The notes under the pieces are model-generated. The model did no database searches. It was given only the letters and a program-made list of their open reading frames with translations, and was not told the origin of the DNA. A stretch of DNA of 35,709 bases from UBA8752 sp036159995 (GTDB lineage Bacteria > Bacteroidota > Bacteroidia > Flavobacteriales_D > Sanyastnellaceae): positions 1 to 35,709 of the forward strand of contig JAYYEI010000067.1 of assembly GCA_036159995.1 (NCBI GenBank), given 5' to 3'. Made by a program: the position numbers and the translations under genes. Shown piece after piece: positions 32,920-35,709 of this stretch (the stretch's first letter is position 1; the number at the start of each line of letters is the position of its first letter).

Positions 32920-34281
32920 TCACCCCTCAGTCGGCTCGGAATCCTCAGGGGACTCAGGACTCTCAGGAACGGGAGCCTCGCTCAAGGACGGGAGTTCGAG
33001 GACGTCGGCGCTGTCGCCGGAATCGAGGGTGCCGACCTCGCGGAGCTTGCGCGCCATGACGTTGGTCCGGGTGCTGCGGAGCTTCTCCAGCTCGTTCTTG
33101 GCTTTGCCGAGTCGGTCGTCCACCTTTTCCAGCTGCTCGCTGAACTTCCCGAACTCTGTCTTGACCGCCTCGAGGATCCGCCACACCTCGCTGCTCCGCT
33201 TGGTGACAGCCAAGGTCCGGAAACCCATTTGCAGGCTGTTGAGCAGGGCGGACATCGTCGTCGGGCCCGTGATGGTGATGTGGTATTTGCGCTGGAGCGT
33301 CTCGAATACGCCCGGGTGCCGGAGCACCTCCGCGTAGAGGCTTTCCACCGGCAAGAACATGATGCCGAATTCGGTCGTGTAGGGCACCTCGAGGTACTTC
33401 TCACTGATATCCTTGGCGAAGGATTCGATCGTCCGAGCCAAGGCCTTCTCGGCCGCCTGGATCGCCGCCAGATCTCCGGCCTCCCGGGCATCGAGCAGAT
33501 CCTCGTATCCCTTGAGGGGGAACTTGCTGTCGATGGGCAACCAGATGGACTCGTTGTCCGACGCCCCCGGCATGCGCACAGCGAACTCGACGCGTTCCGC
33601 GCTGCCCGGGCGGGTGGCGATGTTTTCCTCGTATTGCTCGCGGGGCAGCATCTGCTCAAGGATGTTGGCGAGCTGGTACTCGCCGAGAATGCCCTTCGTC
33701 TTGACGTTGGTGAGGACCTTTTTGAGGTCCCCCACTCCGCTGGCCAGCGTTTGCATCTCGCCGAGCCCCTTGTGGACCTGCTCGAGGCGGTCACTGACTT
33801 GTTTGAAGGACTCGCCGAGCCGCTTCTCCAAGGTCGTCTGCAGCTTTTCGTCCACGGTCTTGCGCATCTCATCGAGGCGCTTTCCGTTGTCCTCGCGCAT
33901 CTCCTTCAGCTGCTTGTCGACGGTGCTCCGCACATCTTTGACCGACTCGAGGCTCTTCTGGCCTTGGGTATCCAGCTGCTTGATGAGGTCGGCAAACCGG
34001 TTGCGCAACGCTTCAGACTGGGCCTTGCCCTGGTCCTCCATCTGCTTCCGGAACTCCGCCATCAGGTCGGCCAGTTCCTTGCGTTGGGCCTGCGACGATT
34101 CGCCCATTTCCTTCCGGTTCGTGGCGAACTCTTCGCGGAGCAACGACTCGAGCCGCTCCACCTTCCGGCCGAGGTCCTCCACCGCGCCGGAATCCGTTCC
34201 CGCCGGGCCCGACTTGCGCAGGGCGAGAAGACAGGCGATGGCGGAGAAGAGGGCGGCGAGTCCGGCGAGAAGGGTCAACAT
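32920..34281 (-). CDS. rmuC: RmuC-family DNA recombination protein
   Basis: RmuC proteins limit recombination between inverted repeats and are predicted nuclease-fold proteins. 453 residues: an N-terminal membrane helix (about 1-21), a long coiled-coil (about 36-190, heptad-rich with Gln, Glu and Lys), then the RmuC domain with VKTKGILGEYQLANILEQML, WLPIDSKFPLKGYEDLL and an FLPVESLYAEVL motif. The C-terminal tail is acidic and Ser/Pro/Glu-rich. It converges on the GH53 gene with 15 bases between. A TACCTTG -7-like word lies upstream near 34312-34318 on the minus strand. Confidence 0.94.
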   Translation of the reverse strand: MLTLLAGLAALFSAIACLLALRKSGPAGTDSGAVEDLGRKVERLESLLREEFATNRKEMGESSQAQRKELADLMAEFRKQMEDQGKAQSEALRNRFADLIKQLDTQGQKSLESVKDVRSTVDKQLKEMREDNGKRLDEMRKTVDEKLQTTLEKRLGESFKQVSDRLEQVHKGLGEMQTLASGVGDLKKVLTNVKTKGILGEYQLANILEQMLPREQYEENIATRPGSAERVEFAVRMPGASDNESIWLPIDSKFPLKGYEDLLDAREAGDLAAIQAAEKALARTIESFAKDISEKYLEVPYTTEFGIMFLPVESLYAEVLRHPGVFETLQRKYHITITGPTTMSALLNSLQMGFRTLAVTKRSSEVWRILEAVKTEFGKFSEQLEKVDDRLGKAKNELEKLRSTRTNVMARKLREVGTLDSGDSADVLELPSLSEAPVPESPESPEDSEPTEG

Positions 34282-34322
34282 GGGCGGGAGCGTTGGAAGG
34301 GGAATGGGCAGGTCAAGGTAGG

Positions 34323-34343
34323 CGTTCCCTTGGCTGAAGGGAA
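34323..34343. repeat. 8-bp perfect inverted repeat between rmuC and the nitroreductase gene
   Basis: GTTCCCTT (34323-34330), 5 bases, AAGGGAAC (34336-34343). It lies 42-62 bases upstream of rmuC and 51 bases after the nitroreductase stop. There is no T-run on either side, so it is not a standard intrinsic terminator. It could be a regulator site or transcript-end hairpin. Confidence 0.35.
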
Positions 34344-34393
34344 CCCCTGCTCCGCATCAATTCTAAACAGGGACCCCATCCCCTCGCCGTCCC

Positions 34394-35167
34394 TCAATGG
34401 GTGTGGACGAAATGCTCCCGGTCGAAGCGCAAGCGCGGACCGTACACCCCGCCTTCAGCCCGCTTGCCTGCGGAGATCACCATCGTCACCAGTGCCTCCT
34501 TGGGCAGGCCGAGGATGCGCTTGACGCGGGCACTGTCCAGCCCCTCCATCGGGCAGGTGTCAAATCCATGCGCCCGCATGGCCAGCATGAAATGGGCACA
34601 GGCGAGGGCGGTGGACTTGTGCGCCCAGATGCGCATGCCCCATTTGCCGATCGGCTCCCTCGGATATGGCTTGAACGTGCCCCGCCACCGGGTCAGGATC
34701 CACTTGAACGGGGTGCGCCAACCGAACACCCCCTGGTCGTAGACGAGCGGCGTGATCTTCCGGTAGTACTGGTAAGCGCCCTCGGGCACGTTGCCGCGGC
34801 GATCGAAGGCCTCGAGCATCCAACGGTTGTTGCGCCGCCAGAGGTCGGGCCGCCCCACAAAGACGACCAGTTCCTGCGCCGTCCCGGCAGCCGGCTGGGA
34901 CAGGCACGCCTCGACAAGGGCCTGCTTCTTGTCCGGGCTCACGACATGGTGCATCTCCCACGCTTGGAGGTTGGACGAGTTGGGCGCCTTGAGCGCCGCA
35001 TCCAGACAGGCATCCATCACCTCGGCGGGAATCGGGTCGTCAGCGTAGACGCGCACGCTCCGTCGGGAATCCACAACGGCATGGAAGGCTTGCGCATCCG
35101 TACGCGGGGCGTCGGCCGCCTCGCGTCTCTTCTCCTCGACCGGGGCGAAAATCTTGACCTTGGACAT
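34394..35167 (-). CDS. Nitroreductase-family flavoprotein
   Basis: FMN-dependent NAD(P)H oxidoreductase fold. 257 residues. Seen: the FMN-phosphate site SRRSVRVYADDPIP (about 34-47), KAPNSSNLQAWEMHHV (about 61-76), and ALACAHFMLAMRAHGFDTCPMEGLD, followed by ALVTMVISAGKRAEGG at the second FMN contact region. There is a longer insert (about 115-170) with many aromatic and basic residues. The physiological substrate is unknown. It is transcribed towards rmuC, 112 bases away, and is divergent from the short lipoprotein ORF, with starts only 27 bases apart. Confidence 0.9.
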   Translation of the reverse strand: MSKVKIFAPVEEKRREAADAPRTDAQAFHAVVDSRRSVRVYADDPIPAEVMDACLDAALKAPNSSNLQAWEMHHVVSPDKKQALVEACLSQPAAGTAQELVVFVGRPDLWRRNNRWMLEAFDRRGNVPEGAYQYYRKITPLVYDQGVFGWRTPFKWILTRWRGTFKPYPREPIGKWGMRIWAHKSTALACAHFMLAMRAHGFDTCPMEGLDSARVKRILGLPKEALVTMVISAGKRAEGGVYGPRLRFDREHFVHTH

Positions 35168-35193
35168 GGGCCAAAGATGGGCCCTTGGACAGG

Positions 35194-35463
35194 ATGTCCG
35201 AGATTGCCCTCATGAGCTGGCGATTCATCCCCGCTTCCGCCTTGGGTCTGTCCGCCATCGCCATCCTGGTGGGGTGTGAATCCACCACCGTCCCCTCGGA
35301 AGCCGAGGACACTTCCCGCATCACGATGGAAGATCCGGCCCAATGGGTGGACCCCTTCATCGGAACGGACCGCATGGGCCGAATGTACTCCATCCCAGAA
35401 GCTGGACCGGTTCGTGCCCGGAATTCGTCACGTCCACAAAACCGCAGTGGACCGGACGGATAA
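35194..35463 (+). pseudogene. Short lipoprotein ORF resembling a truncated GH92 N-terminus
   Basis: An 89-residue frame from ATG 35194 (a better signal start may be 35212, MSWRFIPASALG) with a lipoprotein signal ending ILVGC. After an acidic linker comes QWVDPFIGTDRMGRMYSIPEAGP, written here in two parts: QWVDPFIGTDRMG and RMYSIPEAGP. WVDPFIGT plus a following Gly and Pro-rich segment is the classic N-terminus of GH92 alpha-mannosidases. The sequence then degrades into an Arg/Ser/Pro-rich tail and stops, where a real enzyme would continue for about 700 residues. The sequence downstream contains no recognisable GH92. I call it a remnant, but a genuine small lipoprotein is possible. Confidence 0.45.
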
Positions 35464-35482
35464 ATTCTCTAGCTTGAAGTTG

Positions 35483-35602
35483 ATGTCGTTCGATCCCCTT
35501 CTGCCCCTTATTGCCCTTTTGGGAATGATCAGCCTGACGGCTGGTTGGTGGCGTTGGCGTGTCCTGTCCCTCCAGTGGCAGCCCGTGCATCATCGTGGAT
35601 GA
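35483..35602 (+). CDS. Possible 39-residue single-span membrane peptide
   Basis: The frame begins MSFDPLLPLIALLGMISL, a good membrane helix, continues TAGWWRWRV and ends in a short polar tail. It is followed about 40 bases later by a strong terminator (35644-35669), which shows a plus-strand transcript ends here. No family recognised. Length alone cannot support it, so confidence is low. Confidence 0.35.
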   Translation: MSFDPLLPLIALLGMISLTAGWWRWRVLSLQWQPVHHRG

Positions 35603-35643
35603 CCCTTTCGGGGTTCTCACTTTCCAATTGAATTCAAACGATG

Positions 35644-35669
35644 CAGGCTCCCACCACGGGGCCTGTTTT
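35644..35669 (+). terminator. Intrinsic terminator near the window end
   Basis: CAGGCTCC (35644-35651) pairs with GGGGCCTG (35658-35665, one G-T pair), then TTTT and further T-rich sequence. The window then ends on ATG (35707-35709), possibly the start of another plus-strand gene. Confidence 0.6.
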
Positions 35670-35709
35670 CGTTTCCCCCTTTTTTCTTCTCCCCAATTCC
35701 AGCGCCATG

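Overview
The window (about 64% GC by eye) looks like chromosomal DNA of a GC-rich Bacteroidota, probably a marine or freshwater polysaccharide degrader. The evidence is a SusC/SusD pair, a type IX secretion C-terminal sorting domain, many lipoproteins, and several Bacteroidota-style promoters (TTG or TTTG, 17-19 bases, TAnnTTTG-like). I cannot name a genus. Genes are tightly packed, and ATGA, GTGA or TGATG overlaps are common.

Layout. 35-7822: typA; an acyl-lipid desaturase; an exported barrel-like protein; a protein of unknown function; a cold-shock-domain protein; a GreA-C-like protein coupled to an exported protein; a PAPS-type sulfotransferase coupled to a DinB-like protein. 7823-8832: the only long stretch without a protein gene. 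It holds a terminator, a cluster of short palindromes with DnaA-box-like words and a promoter-like element, then a densely base-paired segment of about 780 nt ending in a clear intrinsic terminator. I read this as a large structured non-coding RNA that I cannot assign to a known family. 8833-10650 (minus): an operon of a DUF4920 lipoprotein, a C-terminal CxxCH cytochrome-like protein and purU.

10769-21831: a laminarin-type polysaccharide utilisation locus: GH3 lipoprotein, a T9SS-secreted protein alternating carbohydrate-binding-like modules with Kazal-like modules, SusC, SusD, a PKD-type surface lipoprotein and a Calx-beta/GH16 lipoprotein. A perfect 19-bp inverted repeat lies just upstream and a strong terminator just downstream. 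The likely flow is GH16 endo-cleavage at the surface, glycan capture by SusD and the accessory lipoprotein, import by SusC, and GH3 release of glucose.

21968-28563: a chain of overlapping or closely spaced genes: a Cys-rich zinc-ribbon protein, a PNGase F-like lipoprotein, a PhzF-family protein, a 40-residue PhnA-type zinc ribbon, a redoxin, and the glycerol set glpK-glpD-glpF. 28545-35709: a GH2 beta-mannosidase-like lipoprotein (minus), a small membrane protein with terminator, a GH53 endo-galactanase-like protein, rmuC and a nitroreductase (both minus), a short lipoprotein ORF resembling a truncated GH92 N-terminus, and a possible small membrane peptide with its own terminator. PNGase F, GH2 mannosidase and the GH92 remnant together suggest N-glycan use as a second theme. 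The window ends on an ATG that may start another plus-strand gene.
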